Assembly (NCBI GenBank): GCA_033439255.1
Contig: CM065885.1
Location: 434,001 to 498,000, forward strand
Reading direction: 5' to 3'
Source: Hericium rajendrae
Lineage: Eukaryota; Basidiomycota; Agaricomycetes; Russulales; Hericiaceae
Length of the DNA: 64,000 nucleotides
Shown: positions 11,212-22,254 of the stretch, one piece after another
Layout of the letters: every line of letters starts with the position of its first letter
Position numbering within the stretch: the stretch's first letter is position 1
The notes under the pieces: generated by a model
Databases searched by the model: none
What the model saw: the letters and a program-made list of their open reading frames with translations, nothing else
What the model was told of the DNA's origin: nothing
Translations under genes and position numbers: made by a program

Positions 11212-13400
11212 GTTGAGCGAACGTGGTCCAGAGGGTTTGGTGCGGTGGTATCCGTCAATGGTATCCTCAGAGATGAATGTGGTATGAAATTTTGTGTATG
11301 GTATGTGATCGTGGTGCGGTCGTCGTCAAAATCGTTGCCGAATCTAAAGGGCGACCAAATCCAAAAAAGGTCGCGGGTATGTGCAACCGCTCTCCGAGGG
11401 CTGCAGTGAGGGCTGCACGTATGCAAACGAGAGAAAGAGCGAGAAGAGACAAAAGCGAAGAGAAGGGGGAAATCACTCTCAGGATCAGCAGCTATTGCTT
11501 CCAAGCTTCGTCGCCGGCGTCTCTTTGCTTCTGCCTCTCTTTCCCACGCTCAGCCACCCGTCTTCATTGCGTCTTCATCGTTACTGCGACACTAGATGTG
11601 CTACACATCCATTTGACTGTTCGTTTGACCTCATTTGATGCACGATTACACAAGTGTTCTTGGATTAACCTATCGCTGCCTCTGCTGAACAATTTCAGCT
11701 TTTTTTTTGGCGTTAAGTCGCATGATGGTCGTCTATCGGAGACAGACAGCGCATCCACGAAACATAACCACTAAGTGCGGAGAACGAGAGAGGTTGCATC
11801 CATTAACGTTATTCATGCAAGCAGTCCATTTCGATAAAGTCATTCTCACCCTGCTACCCATCTCCAAACGCCATGATTAGGTTGATAAGTCATCGCGTCT
11901 GACCACCGAAGGTACTGAAGTCATCATCCTGGTGAACTCATTTGAATAGAACCCTAGGGAACTTACCCATTCGGGAAAAACGTATGGTGCAGAAGGTTTC
12001 GCGTCGCACAAATGCATTTCATCGCGTCAATGTGGGGTTATATATTTGCCACCATTTCGATAGGAACCCAGTGTGGACTTTGTTCTTCGGCGAGATGGAT
12101 CAGCAGTATCGGCATGGAGACTATGGTGCTGGGCGACGTAGATAAGAAACATGAGTTGCGCTCCAGTTGCTGCAAGGTCGACTGGAATGGCGGGTCGTCT
12201 GCCCTTGTCTGGCTGTGAATGCGTCGAAAAGCGATGTCTCAGAAGATGGAAAATCGCCGGGCGAAAGATGACGAGGCCGGAATTTCGGCGGACCCACGAG
12301 GTACGACGGGGGGAGTGTGCGCGCTTGAGGGAGGTCCAGCGAGCCGCGGCGTACTTACCAGAGATAGGGCAACAGTGGACGCGCAGTTGCAGTAAGCGGT
12401 TGGTCTTTTCGGAAAAGACCAGATGGAGGAGGGAAGATGCGACTCGTGAGAGTCGCGAGCACGGCGTCGGGCGTCGGGGAAGGAAAGACAGTGGACCTCG
12501 GAGCGTGGCGGTGGAGTGGCGGTGGGCGCGGAAGCAAGTGTTTGGCGACGGTGGTTTAGGGAAGCGCAGACCGACCTGAAATAGCACTAGGAGCTGCCGT
12601 TCGAGCATAATAGAGAGACACATATAAACTGCGAGTCTGCGATGCGCACAATTTTCGTGAGTGATGCACGCTCTCTGATTCGCAGAACGCACGCACTCAA
12701 GAAGGTTCGTACGTTCCGCCGACAAGAGACAAATTGTCTGCGGTAGCATAGGATCGTATCAGCGCTCGATACCATAGGATGTCAATTTAGGACATTACAG
12801 AGGCCTAGAGTACGTTCTATTCCATTCTTGAAGACCGAACAGAAGAAGCTTCGAGTTTTATTCCCAGATTACCGCTGAGTTCCGAAAGGAACCTTCCAGC
12901 TCCATCATGCGGAGTGAATATGGCCTCTGGACCTGTACTAGGCCTCACACGTTCGATTTTTGAGATTGGCGAGTTCAATCCGAGGGGCATAACAATGTGC
13001 CTCTAGCTTCGAGTTATTACAATGAGAATGCTGCGCAACTTTCACGCACCAATGATGATTGCAAGGACGAGGCGAGGGGTCAAAGCAATTACGATTAGCA
13101 TTAAGGTAATCCATCATCCGCAATGCCTTGTAATGGATCTCTAGTTGGGGATTCATCTCATCAAGACAATGGTACATTATGTATAATGAAGAGATGCATG
13201 GATGATAATCCGGCCACCATCCTCTAACGCGCAACGTTTGAGAGGCGGAGGATGGACGAACGCCTGGGAGGCAGTTGTGAACTGGACCGGTTCGGAACTG
13301 GTTCGGGCATGTTCGATTGATGCGCTGCGCTGTCACATGGACCCACAAGCCAATCTTCAGTCCGCCGCTCACCGTCTTCCCCACAATCCAAACCTTGAGG
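11212..13400. other. Intergenic region with a GC-rich island, gene uncertain
   Basis: 11212-12040 is probably the xylulokinase 5' region. From about 12045 to 12620 GC content rises and open frames exist on both strands. On the minus strand a GT-AG structure can be imagined, with one open piece ending in QPLTATARPLLPYL before a GTAAGT and another containing DDPPFQSTLQQLERN. I recognise no family and cannot choose a start or strand, so no gene is called. 12800-13400 shows nothing clear before the SPC1 start. Confidence 0.3.
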
Positions 13401-13890
13401 ATGTCTCTTTCTCCATCTATCCAGACATTCATCGAGGGAAGAATTGTGCGTGTCTCTTCTATGTATTATGCGCGAGTTACTGATACTCCTAATGTCGACG
13501 AATTGCAGGACTTTGAGGGGCAGAAGACAGTCGATGTCATCTCGCGATATGCCCTCGCAGTCCTCACCGTTAGTTCCCATCTTACTCTCCTCATGCGTGT
13601 CTGTTCTGATCTGGTGCCAGTTTATCTCCTTCGTAGCTGGCTTCGCGCTTCAGTCGCTACAAGTCACGTTTGCCATGTTAAGCGGCGGGACGTTGCTGCT
13701 CTTCCTGGTGCGTGTTCTCCAAGGACAGGACACAGGAAGCCGAGTTCTTACGCGTTTGCATCAGGTCGTTCTGCCTCAGTGGCCATTTTATAACCGAAAC
13801 CCTGTCCAATGGCTACCCGCGCTCAGTTTGACAGTCGGAAACGGAGAAGAAGACGAGGTGACAATAGGGACACCAGAAGATTGGGGATGA
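13401..13890 (+). CDS. SPC1: Signal peptidase complex subunit 1 (SPC12 family)
   Basis: Small accessory subunit of the endoplasmic-reticulum signal peptidase complex, which cleaves signal peptides of secretory proteins. Exons 13401-13445, 13509-13568, 13621-13707 and 13765-13890 give a 105-residue protein in frame; the introns are 52-63 nt. The family signature is plain: DFEGQK before the membrane part, two hydrophobic segments (FISFVAGFALQSLQVTFAML and SGGTLLLFLVVLP) forming a hairpin, then WPFYNRNPVQW and an acidic tail. Size and topology equal yeast Spc1. The ATG at 13401 is chosen because it gives a short hydrophilic N-terminus typical of the family. A divergent or second transcript is not suggested. 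Confidence 0.9.
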
Positions 13891-14555
13891 GATAAGTATA
13901 CCCTAGTGTTGGACGGATGATGGATGGGTTCTGTACTGCGTACGTATTTGTCTATTACTTTTTAGCCTGCAGTTTTGGTCTGCGGCGATATGGAGTTCGC
14001 TTTCCACGAACTCTGCTCATGTCATGCTCATGACACTGAACGAGATTTGACAATGTAAGCTCAGTTTTCTCCCCTGGACCCGAAGTGCTGGGCGGTTTCG
14101 GCAGTACAATGTGGTAAAATGAGGTGGACGATGATCGATGATCTGTGTTTCTTCTACGAGGGCATCAATCATTGTCGGACGATGACCCGCTATTGTGTCC
14201 ATGTTTCGCGGCGAGTGGTGATACGTACTTTCCGTTCTGCGTCCTCGCATTTTCCAGTCTTATTCTATGCAAGCTGGCCTCGCTAGAATCGCGATCCTCG
14301 TGCAAATAAGAGAATTGTTTTGCGGCGGCTCACTGCGGGTCGGGGAAGGACCGATGAGGAAGCGCTGTTTACTGTACGAGCCGGTTCGGGACGGGATCAA
14401 ACTCCGCTTGCTGTTCAGTCCTCGCCAGCGCCCACGACCGCCGCCATCCCTCCTTTCCGTTCCACACCACTTCCTCGTCATCGTCGACAACGTTGCCGGC
14501 GACGACGACGACGACCTCGCTGTCCAACCCCATCGTGGCCCGATTGCCTCGATTC
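13891..14555. other. Intergenic region, kinase 5' leader
   Basis: No gene seen. The last ~60 nt before 14556 stay open in the kinase frame but contain no ATG, so the leader is probably untranslated. Confidence 0.4.
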
Positions 14556-17500
14556 ATGGTCACAGCCGTCTATCCGACTTCCCTAGCCGCGCACGTCCCA
14601 CCCCAGCCGCGCGACCTCTTGACCGACGCCAGCGCCTCCCCCGAGTCGCAGTCCGGCTCGACGACGCCCTCCCACGGTGGCATGGTCACCGGCCACGAGT
14701 TCGACATCCCTATCGAAGCACCCGCCCCCGCCCCCGCCGCCCGCCAGTACGCCTCCGAGCAGACGCCCACCCCGCCCGCGACGCCCCACCCCCTGCCCAT
14801 GTCCCCGTCCATGCCCACCCAGCGCGCCACAAACGGTGCTGCGCGTCCCCGCCCGGTCTCAATGCCGCCCCAACAGTCGCAGGCGTATGCGCCGCCCCCG
14901 CCTCGCTCGGCGAGGCAGTATGAGGATGGCAGCCGCGACCGCGAACGTGACAAGGAGCGAAGGCCGCCACCGAGCTCTGCATCGGACATCTCGCGCTCAA
15001 GAACGACGAATCGAATCCTTGGCGATTATACCCTTTCGAAGACGCTCGGTGCGGGGAGCATGGGCAAAGTCAAACTCGCCCATCATAATCTCACCGGCGA
15101 AAAGGTAAGCCGCATTTCTGTATCCTGCCCTCTGTGTTTCTTTTGGTTCTCGTTTCTTGTTCTGAGCATGCGTCTTCGGAGGCTCCAAATTTTGACTTGG
15201 ATGGCCTGTCCGAACTTTGATATCATCACTGTTCAGGACGGGTTCATATCCATGCGCTTGCATCAGAGTCTTCGCAACCGCTGGAACATTCGAGCTCTGC
15301 GGTTCACTTGTCACTTTTTTAAAGACATGTTAGGGTTCCAGCGAGTGCGAAAACTCTATTCATAAGGCAGCCACTCGCGGGAGGAGGTGCTTCTGGCTCT
15401 GAGACTCTGAGGCTTCCCCTCGCTGGCCTGTTCGAACTTTGATTTCATCACTGTTCGGGGCAGCTTCATTCCAATGCGTCTGCATTCACGAGCTTCCCGG
15501 TCGTCCATCGTTATAGGAGTATGAGACAGTCCAGCACGCGAGTGCGCGGATGTCGCATGTGACGAGCTTTGCCTGCGTCGGCGCCCGTTTCGGGCGTCGA
15601 TCGAGGATAACAGCTGCGTGCTCCCGTACTTCGCGCTCAGCGTCAATCTCGTAGCGTTTTCACCGTTCGTGCATTCATTCTAGTGGCGCCCATGGGCGCC
15701 ATTTTTGACGTGCTTGTGTTTCCGAAGCATTGCAGAGTCACCAGTTACCATCATGTGAACGCATCACCCCTTAATATCTACTGACGACCATCTTCACTAG
15801 CTCGCCGTCAAAATCCTTCCCCGCGTCATCCCCGCACCGCCAAATCCCAATGCACCAAATCCTGAAGCTGCCGCAAAGCAGGCTAGCAAGGATGCCAGCA
15901 AGGAGATCCGCACCCTCCGCGAGGCGGCGCTCTCCCAACTCCTCTATCACCCCTACATCTGCGGCATGCGCGAGATGATCATCCACCAGCACCACTACTA
16001 TATGGTCTTCGAGTACATTAATGGCGGTCAGATGCTCGACTACATCATCAGTCATGGACGGCTGCGCGAGCGCGTTGCGAGGAAGTTCGCTAGGCAGATT
16101 GGGAGCGCGCTCGAGTACTGTCACAGGAATAATGTCGTGCACCGCGGTTCGTGGTTTTCATCCCGCTTGTGTATTTATCTAATGGCGCTCCTCAGATCTC
16201 AAGATCGAAAATATTCTCATCTCGCAAACCGGGAACATCAAAATCATCGATTTTGGTCTCTCGAATCTGTATGACCCAGTCGGGCACCTATCTACGTTCT
16301 GTGGTTCGCTCTATTTCGCAGCTCCCGAACTACTGAATGCAAAGGTCTACACGGGCCCCGAGGTCGACGTTTGGAGCTTTGGCGTCGTCCTATACGTGCT
16401 GGTATGCGGGAAGGTTCCGTTCGATGACCAAAGCATGCCTGCTCTGCATGCAAAGATCAAGCGGGGTTTGGTGGAGTATCCCGTGTGGCTGAGTGCAGGT
16501 GCGTCGACTACGCTGTTCATTTCCATCATTTGCTCACAGGAATATAGAATGCAAACACATACTCTCCCGCATGCTTGTCACCAATCCTGCAATGCGTGCC
16601 CCACTGTCCGAGATCCTCGCGCACCCATGGATGGTCCGTGGTTTCAATGGCCCCCCGGACAGCCATCTCCTCCGGCGCGACCCGCTCCGCGCAGACGAGC
16701 TCGACCGGCAGGTCATCCGCGGCATGGTCGGCTTCGAGTTCGGCACGGAGGACGAGATCGAGCGGCGATTGATCGACGTGCTCGAGTCAGACGCCTACAT
16801 CCGTGCGGTACAGCACTGGGAACGCAGGCGCGAGGGCGGCGGGACCGCCAATGGGCGCAACGGCCGTCACTGGAGCGAGTCCCTCTCCAACTCGTCGCTC
16901 GCTGTTTCCTCATTTGACGGGAGCACCGCTGTCGGCTCAGGCACCCAGAACGGCCGCTCGTCTGGCGATGTGTCCGCCACGTCCTCGCCATCGAAGAAGT
17001 CGAAGCGCTTCTCTGGCTTCGATTTCTATCGCCGCAAGCTGTTCTCGCCATCGACGTCCCCGCCATCGACGCCTTTCTCGCAGTCGCCGGCCGCATCACA
17101 ATCTCACATTTCCCATTCCTCACTCGCGGATGCGGGCGGGCGGGAGCCGCTCGACCCTACAAGAGGATTCCATCCGCTCATTTCTATCTACTACCTTGCA
17201 CGGGAGAAGCTTGAACGCGACAAAGTCTACGGGCCTGGCCACTTCGCCAGCTCGCAGCTCTCCCTCTCTCCGCCTGTAACCAACAACGGTCCGCAAGCTG
17301 TTCAGGCACCTTTAGACGCAAATGGTCCTGCGCCGCCGCCTTCCTCCGCGAAGCCGAGCATTCACTTCGTGAATGCGCCGCCGCCCAAGCCCGCAGCAAA
17401 GGCGGACTACAGCATGCCCCTCCCACGCCTCCCGGCACCGGAGACGTCGCACTACTCCGGAATGTCGTACGATGCCGCGTCGCCGTCGGCGGCGCAGACT

Positions 17501-19296
17501 CCGACGACACCCACTTTCCATCTGCAGGCCCAGCCCCGCGCACGGGACGCGGGCCTGGCGGCCCCAGGCGCCGCGAGCGTGCCGAGCTCGCCTGCGCGTC
17601 CTACGATGCCCCGCGCGCCGCCCGCGTCGACGCACCGTCGCAGCCACAGTCTCAGCCAGCGGCCGAGTGCCGGTCGGTGGGGCGGCATGTTTGGCGGGCA
17701 CGAGCCGCCGCGCACCGCGGGGCCGGAGCTCGCGACCTTTGCGGAGAAGATGGAGGAGAGCGCGCCGGGCTCAGAACCCAGCTCTGCACCACCCGATGTG
17801 ACGGTGTCGCCGGCGACGCCGGGATCGACGCTCGTGCGGCGGTTTGGAAGCTTGTTGGTCGGTGGGGGCAGCGTGCGCGAGGACGGCACCACGGGCCGGC
17901 GGGGCGGCTCAAAGAGGACGAGCATCCTGGGTGGCTTCGCTTCGCCGCGACCATCTGGCGATGTGGAGGATGTGCCCAAGGATGCGGAGAAGGCGCAGGA
18001 GACGGAGACGAGCGCGGAGGCCGAGTTTGGACATGGTGTGTCCGCCACTGGCGGAATTCCGCACAGCCAGACGATGCCCGCGCATCACCGCCGCGCGGCG
18101 ACGATCCTGGATCCGCAGGGCCATTCGGCGACAGCGCGACACGAGCGCAGAGCTAGTGCGGGAGCGTCGATGCTGTCGGGTCCTGGTGGCACGATCGGAC
18201 GCTATCGCCGGCCATCGACTGTCACGAGTCGCCCTGGCTTTGGAAAGCGCTTTTCGCGGACCGATGAGGAATATGCGGAGGACGAAGAAGCGGTCGCCAC
18301 GGAAGAGCAAGTGGAGGCACAGCGCGTGGCAGACGAGCAAGAAGATGAGAGGAATGGAAATGCGGCGGATAAGGACTTCAAGCCCCTGTTCTTGAAGGGT
18401 CTGTTTAGGTGCGTTTTCCGTGATCCGTTGCATGTCTTTGAACTTATGGCGTTCGTTTGTGTTCAGTGTCGCCACGACTTCCACAAAGGCGCCGTCGGTG
18501 ATTAAATCCGATATCAGGCGCGTGCTCGACCGAATGCAGGTCCAATATCGCGAGACCAAGACTGGCTTCGAATGCATCCATATACCCTCAATTGACCTTT
18601 CTTCGGTCCCTGATTCACAGCAACCGCCGCCCTCGACACCTCGTCAAAGTCGGCATCGCAAGCAAGGCTCGTCTGGATCCAACGAGTCGAGCGGCACGCG
18701 CAGATCGATCATCCGCAAGGCGTCCAAGCTTTCTTTCGGCACGAATCGCCGGGAAAAAGACAGAGAGCGCGAGAATTTGAGTGTGCAGAAGGACAAGGAG
18801 CTCCCCAGTCGGCCATCAGGGGGCACGACCTTCACCGCGACACCGAGTAGCGGCTCGTCATCCTTCTTCAACGTTTCGTCCAACACTCACACGGTCACAG
18901 GCGATGGCCAACGCGCCCCCACCGACGAGGGCGCGCCATCGTCCGCTCTGCAGACGGAGGATTCGCCACCAGCGAAAGGCAAGAATCTGCCACCCATCCC
19001 GCGTGACTTTGCCGCGACCGCGACACCTCAGCCTACGGGGCCCATATCGCCGCTGCCGACCGGAGAGGTCGATCGTGATGTGTTTGAGACGATCGGCCAA
19101 AACACGCTCTCCGTTAGGTTTGAAATCAACATCGTAAAGGTGCGTCCGATTAGCGCGCATGCATTGGACATTACTGATCTATCTGATGCAGGTACCGTGG
19201 TTGCCATTGCACGGGATCCAGTTCCGACGGGCCAGTGGCGATGGATGGCAGTACCAAATGCTCGCGCGGCGCGTTCTCACCGAGCTCAAGCTCTAA
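14556..19296 (+). CDS. KIN1: KIN1/KIN2 (MARK/PAR-1 type) serine/threonine kinase
   Basis: Cell-polarity and exocytosis kinase of the AMPK-related family. Exons: 14556-15104, 15801-16146, 16196-16498, 16548-18408, 18467-19139 and 19192-19296. Kinase domain: glycine loop [13 protein letters not shown]-type lysine in LAVKIL, catalytic [18 protein letters not shown], an activation loop LSTFCGS with the threonine that LKB1-type kinases phosphorylate, AAPELL, and the lobe end [10 protein letters not shown] long low-complexity Ser/Pro-rich region follows. The C-terminus ends with a KA1 membrane-binding domain ([13 protein letters not shown] to RVLTELKL). The first intron is 696 nt, more than ten times the others, and contains an internal duplication. 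The upstream frame is open but lacks an ATG, so 14556 is the best start; the kinase and KA1 domains are beyond doubt. Confidence 0.92.
15202..15486 (+). repeat. Diverged direct repeat inside kinase intron 1
   Basis: A 62-nt segment at 15202-15263 recurs at 15424-15485 with 51 of 62 positions identical by hand count (shared CGAACTTTGAT and TCATCACTGTTC). The copies are 222 nt apart and both lie within the unusually long first intron. Confidence 0.8.
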
Positions 19297-20242
19297 CGAC
19301 TCGTATGCCATCCGCATGATATGCTCTTCTCCCGCATCTCCTCTCGGTGTCTCCGGGTCTCGCCCTCATACGCACTTGTTACATGTGAACGCATGCAGTT
19401 TGACGGTTGACGTCATACCAGTTAGGATTCTGATTATTTGTTTGGTTTGTCCATTATGAGGTGGTTTTGATGCTTTCGCAGTACGGCTCGCTCTATTATT
19501 CATTTCCGTGCACACCGTTTCTTTTACCGCGCTTTAGTTCGCTCTCTCTAGTTCTGCTAGATCGCCATTCGCTCACGCCCGTTTGTGGTTTGCCGTGCAT
19601 ACACATGTCAACAACATTGCTGCTACATTATATGGCCCGGCCATCAGTCTCGTGAATCTAAATATATCCACGAGACACGAATGGCCTCAAACGACCGCGT
19701 CACACAGCACTATGTAATGTACCCTGCACTGATCCTACCCGGACCATTACTTAGGGCAAAGACCCTGAATGCTGGGCCGTTCCCGATCAGTGACAACGAT
19801 TCTTACCAAGTCGACTCGTCGCAAGATGAACGAAGTAAGCAATGCATACGTAGGAGTACTGTGCCCGGGGTATTATTATACCCTGTAGTACTCCGATGGT
19901 TATCAGGTTGGGCCTGTGGTATGCACTTGTATACTGTGTCGTAACATTACGGATTTAACGCCGGTGCAGTGAAACACTGGATCAGGAATGGATCATGGTA
20001 GTGTGGTAATCGACCAAAACAGTTCTTTTGATACGCATCACTGTTGACCCTGCAACTCGAGTGCACTGTCGGACTGGACCCTGCGCAAATGAGGGTAAAC
20101 CTGCTTAATGGAGTGGCATGCAGATCGACGACGCCCTGTATGGATTAGCAAAGTTGCCCTATTCATTGCCTTTGGGTGAAACGACTGATCAGCGCTCGAC
20201 GAGGGCACCGCCATAGGGCCCGCTGTCGCTGGGCCAGAAACC
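19297..20242. other. Intergenic region
   Basis: Kinase 3' region followed by the upstream region of the Thr-rich paralogue. No gene recognised. Confidence 0.4.
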
Positions 20243-20334
20243 TTTAAATAGTGGGGGGAGGACTCACCGAATTCTCCAGCCTGGTTGCTCCCCCATCTCA
20301 TTCAACTTACAGAAGCTGGTCTCCTGTAGTTCTT
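20243..20334 (+). promoter_or_regulatory. TATA-like TTTAAATA and conserved upstream block
   Basis: TTTAAATA at 20243-20250 lies about 170 nt before the ATG at 20419. The block 20271-20334 matches the reverse complement of 7182-7245 upstream of the paralogous gene. Conservation of non-coding sequence argues that the whole transcription unit was duplicated and that both copies are, or were, similarly expressed. Confidence 0.65.
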
Positions 20335-20418
20335 CACTCATCGCATTCGCTCCTTCCATTTCGCCGACATCTCTAAAGCTCACCAAGTCCAAGTCCTTGA
20401 TCACCGTCCTTGATCACC

Positions 20419-21462
20419 ATGCGTTCATACACGACAGTTGTTGCCTTGTTGGTCGCCGCGCAGATGGCGCCGGCCCTCGCTGGTCCTATCCAGTATGTCG
20501 ACAGTCATGCACGCTTCTGAGGTCACTGGCTCACCTTCGATATTATTCCCAGAGCCGCCAGAGATGGAGGTGTAGGCCGATACGGGTCTGTGTTTGGTCG
20601 CCAGGATGCTCCGTAAGTTTATGTTCAGCATACGAAGATGTACTAGCATCTTACCATTATCCCTCCAGAGCCCCCGCAGTAGCCGCAGCGGGGGCGAAAA
20701 AGCCTCCTCCTCCTCCCAAGACCACGAAGGCGCCGGTCACTACGAAGGCGCCGGTCACTACGAAGGCGCCGGTCACTACGAAAGCGCCGGTCACTACGAA
20801 AGCGCCGGTCACGACGAAAGCTCCAGTGACCACGGCCGCACCGGTCAGCACGAAGGCTCCAGTCAACACGAAAGGGCCAGTCACCACGAAGCCGCTGACC
20901 GGTTCGGGGACGAAGACGCTCTCCGCGACCGCGAGCGGCACGGCAATCCCATCCGGTTCCGTCGGAACCGTGTCCACCTTGTCCCAGTCGATCCCCGTCC
21001 CGTCCGACTACTTCGGCTTGGGCACTGAGGTGCTCGCGACCACGTCGGTGACCCCGATTCCGTTCCCGAACCCGTCTGCGTCTGTTGCAGCCAGCGGCGC
21101 CTCGGTCACCAAGACCGCGGTCGGGACCGGTGCGACCACGGCTGCGCCAGGAACCACGAAAGTTGCGACGGGCGCGCTGCCCGACCCGACTGACAGCGTC
21201 GCCCTGCCGGATTCCAACACTGACGATCCCAGTCTGCCGGGAGGGTCCAACACCGATGTGCCCGATCTATCGAGCACCCCGACGGACTCCGTGGTGTCCC
21301 CTGGCACGACGGACGCGCCCGCGCCCGTCGACGACCCTACCGACACCCCCCTTGGGAAGAGGTGAGCATGATTACTGCCCGACGCGCATTGGATGCATGC
21401 TGACGCACAAACCTAGGTCTGCCGAAAAGAGGTGGCTCGCTATGTTTGACGACTTGGACTAG
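20419..21462 (+). CDS. Secreted Thr/Pro-rich tandem-repeat protein with C-terminal KR-WLAMFDDLD
   Basis: Intact member of the pair, 290 residues. Exon 1 (20419-20492) encodes a signal peptide, MRSYTTVVALLVAAQMAP then ALAGPIQ. Exon 2 (20553-20612) encodes RDGGVGRYGSVFGRQDA. Exon 3 (20669-21361) holds nine TKAPVT-type units, then a Ser/Thr/Pro/Gly/Asp-rich region with YFGLGTEVLATTS. Exon 4 (21417-21462, 46 nt) encodes RSAEKRWLAMFDDLD and stop. The LGKR and AEKR sites are dibasic and Kex2-like; cleavage after the second would release a nine-residue acidic-aromatic peptide. The Thr/Pro repeats predict heavy O-mannosylation. No known domain or GPI signal is visible (the C-terminus is acidic, not hydrophobic). 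I do not recognise the family. It could be a wall protein, an effector or a peptide precursor; the dibasic site and conserved tail are seen, the processing is inferred. Confidence 0.85.
20724..20885 (+). repeat. Nine 18-nt tandem units encoding TKAPVT variants
   Basis: Units start ACGAA(G/A)GC(G/T)CC; the first three are identical and later ones diverge (TAAPVS, TKAPVN, TKGPVT). The period (18 nt) equals that of the PTTEAD array in the paralogue, but the encoded sequence differs entirely. Confidence 0.9.
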
Positions 21463-22158
21463 AGTAGTAGATGATGTCCACGGCCTATGCGCCTCTCAGA
21501 TCTAGAGATATGATTGAAAGTACTTACTTGTTCGTTCACCGGCGTTGTTTCTACGCTCGATAACTTGCATCTGTACTTTGAATGAGATCATTTTATGCAG
21601 ACAAAACGAATGAGATGTGAAAAGTTAGACCATGCGACAATGACAATGCTCTTGCACAGAGCGATTCAAATAGGTTTTTTTGCTTTTCTGACGATTGAGT
21701 TCAGCTGGAAAATGTCTTTGAGCATTCGACTTGAATTTTGAACGTTGCAAACAACGTTGAGTGTTGTTGACAACAGTTGGCAACAATTGGCAGTGGCAGT
21801 GCGGTGGCAGCGGTTCCGAATCTTTCCGAGCGGTGCAAGGATGCCTACGACATTGTCCTTAAGTATCGATGAAGCGGTTAAGCAGGGTGATATCTTTCTA
21901 CCTTGATCAATAACACTGACGGCTTCACGGGAAACAGATAACTTTCCAGCCGTTTTTCTTGAAGGACCGCACACGATTTTCGAAAGGCGGTGCTCGATCA
22001 ATGCCCGAGGTTTTTTTTTTGTTTCCGTTGTCGAGCATCGGAGCAAGTGACAAAGTATCGACGTGTCACCTAGTTGTCACCTCCTGCGCCATGGCACAAA
22101 GTTCATGAAACGCACGACATAACGAGTCAATTTTCCTCTGCGATAGCGAAGGTACGCG
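21463..22158. other. Intergenic region
   Basis: Contains poly-T runs and TTGACAACA/GTTGGCAACA-like short repeats near 21750-21795; no gene recognised. Confidence 0.4.
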
Positions 22159-22167
22159 TATATATAT
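22159..22167 (+). promoter_or_regulatory. TATA element of the F-box gene
   Basis: TATATATAT about 90 nt before the ATG at 22255. An out-of-frame ATG at 22181 lies between it and the start and opens a short upstream frame that overlaps the start codon. Confidence 0.45.
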
Positions 22168-22254
22168 GCTGGATTGTGAAGATGACCCTGCTAGCCTACT
22201 CCTTGACTGGCTGCTACTCGGACTCCGTCTTGCCCTACTCTCTACGAAGGCAGC

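Noticed and set aside
12027-12749. A 240-codon minus-strand frame in the GC-rich island
   Set aside because: Arg/Pro/Ser-rich without family motif, competing open frames exist on both strands, and no consistent exon model could be built.
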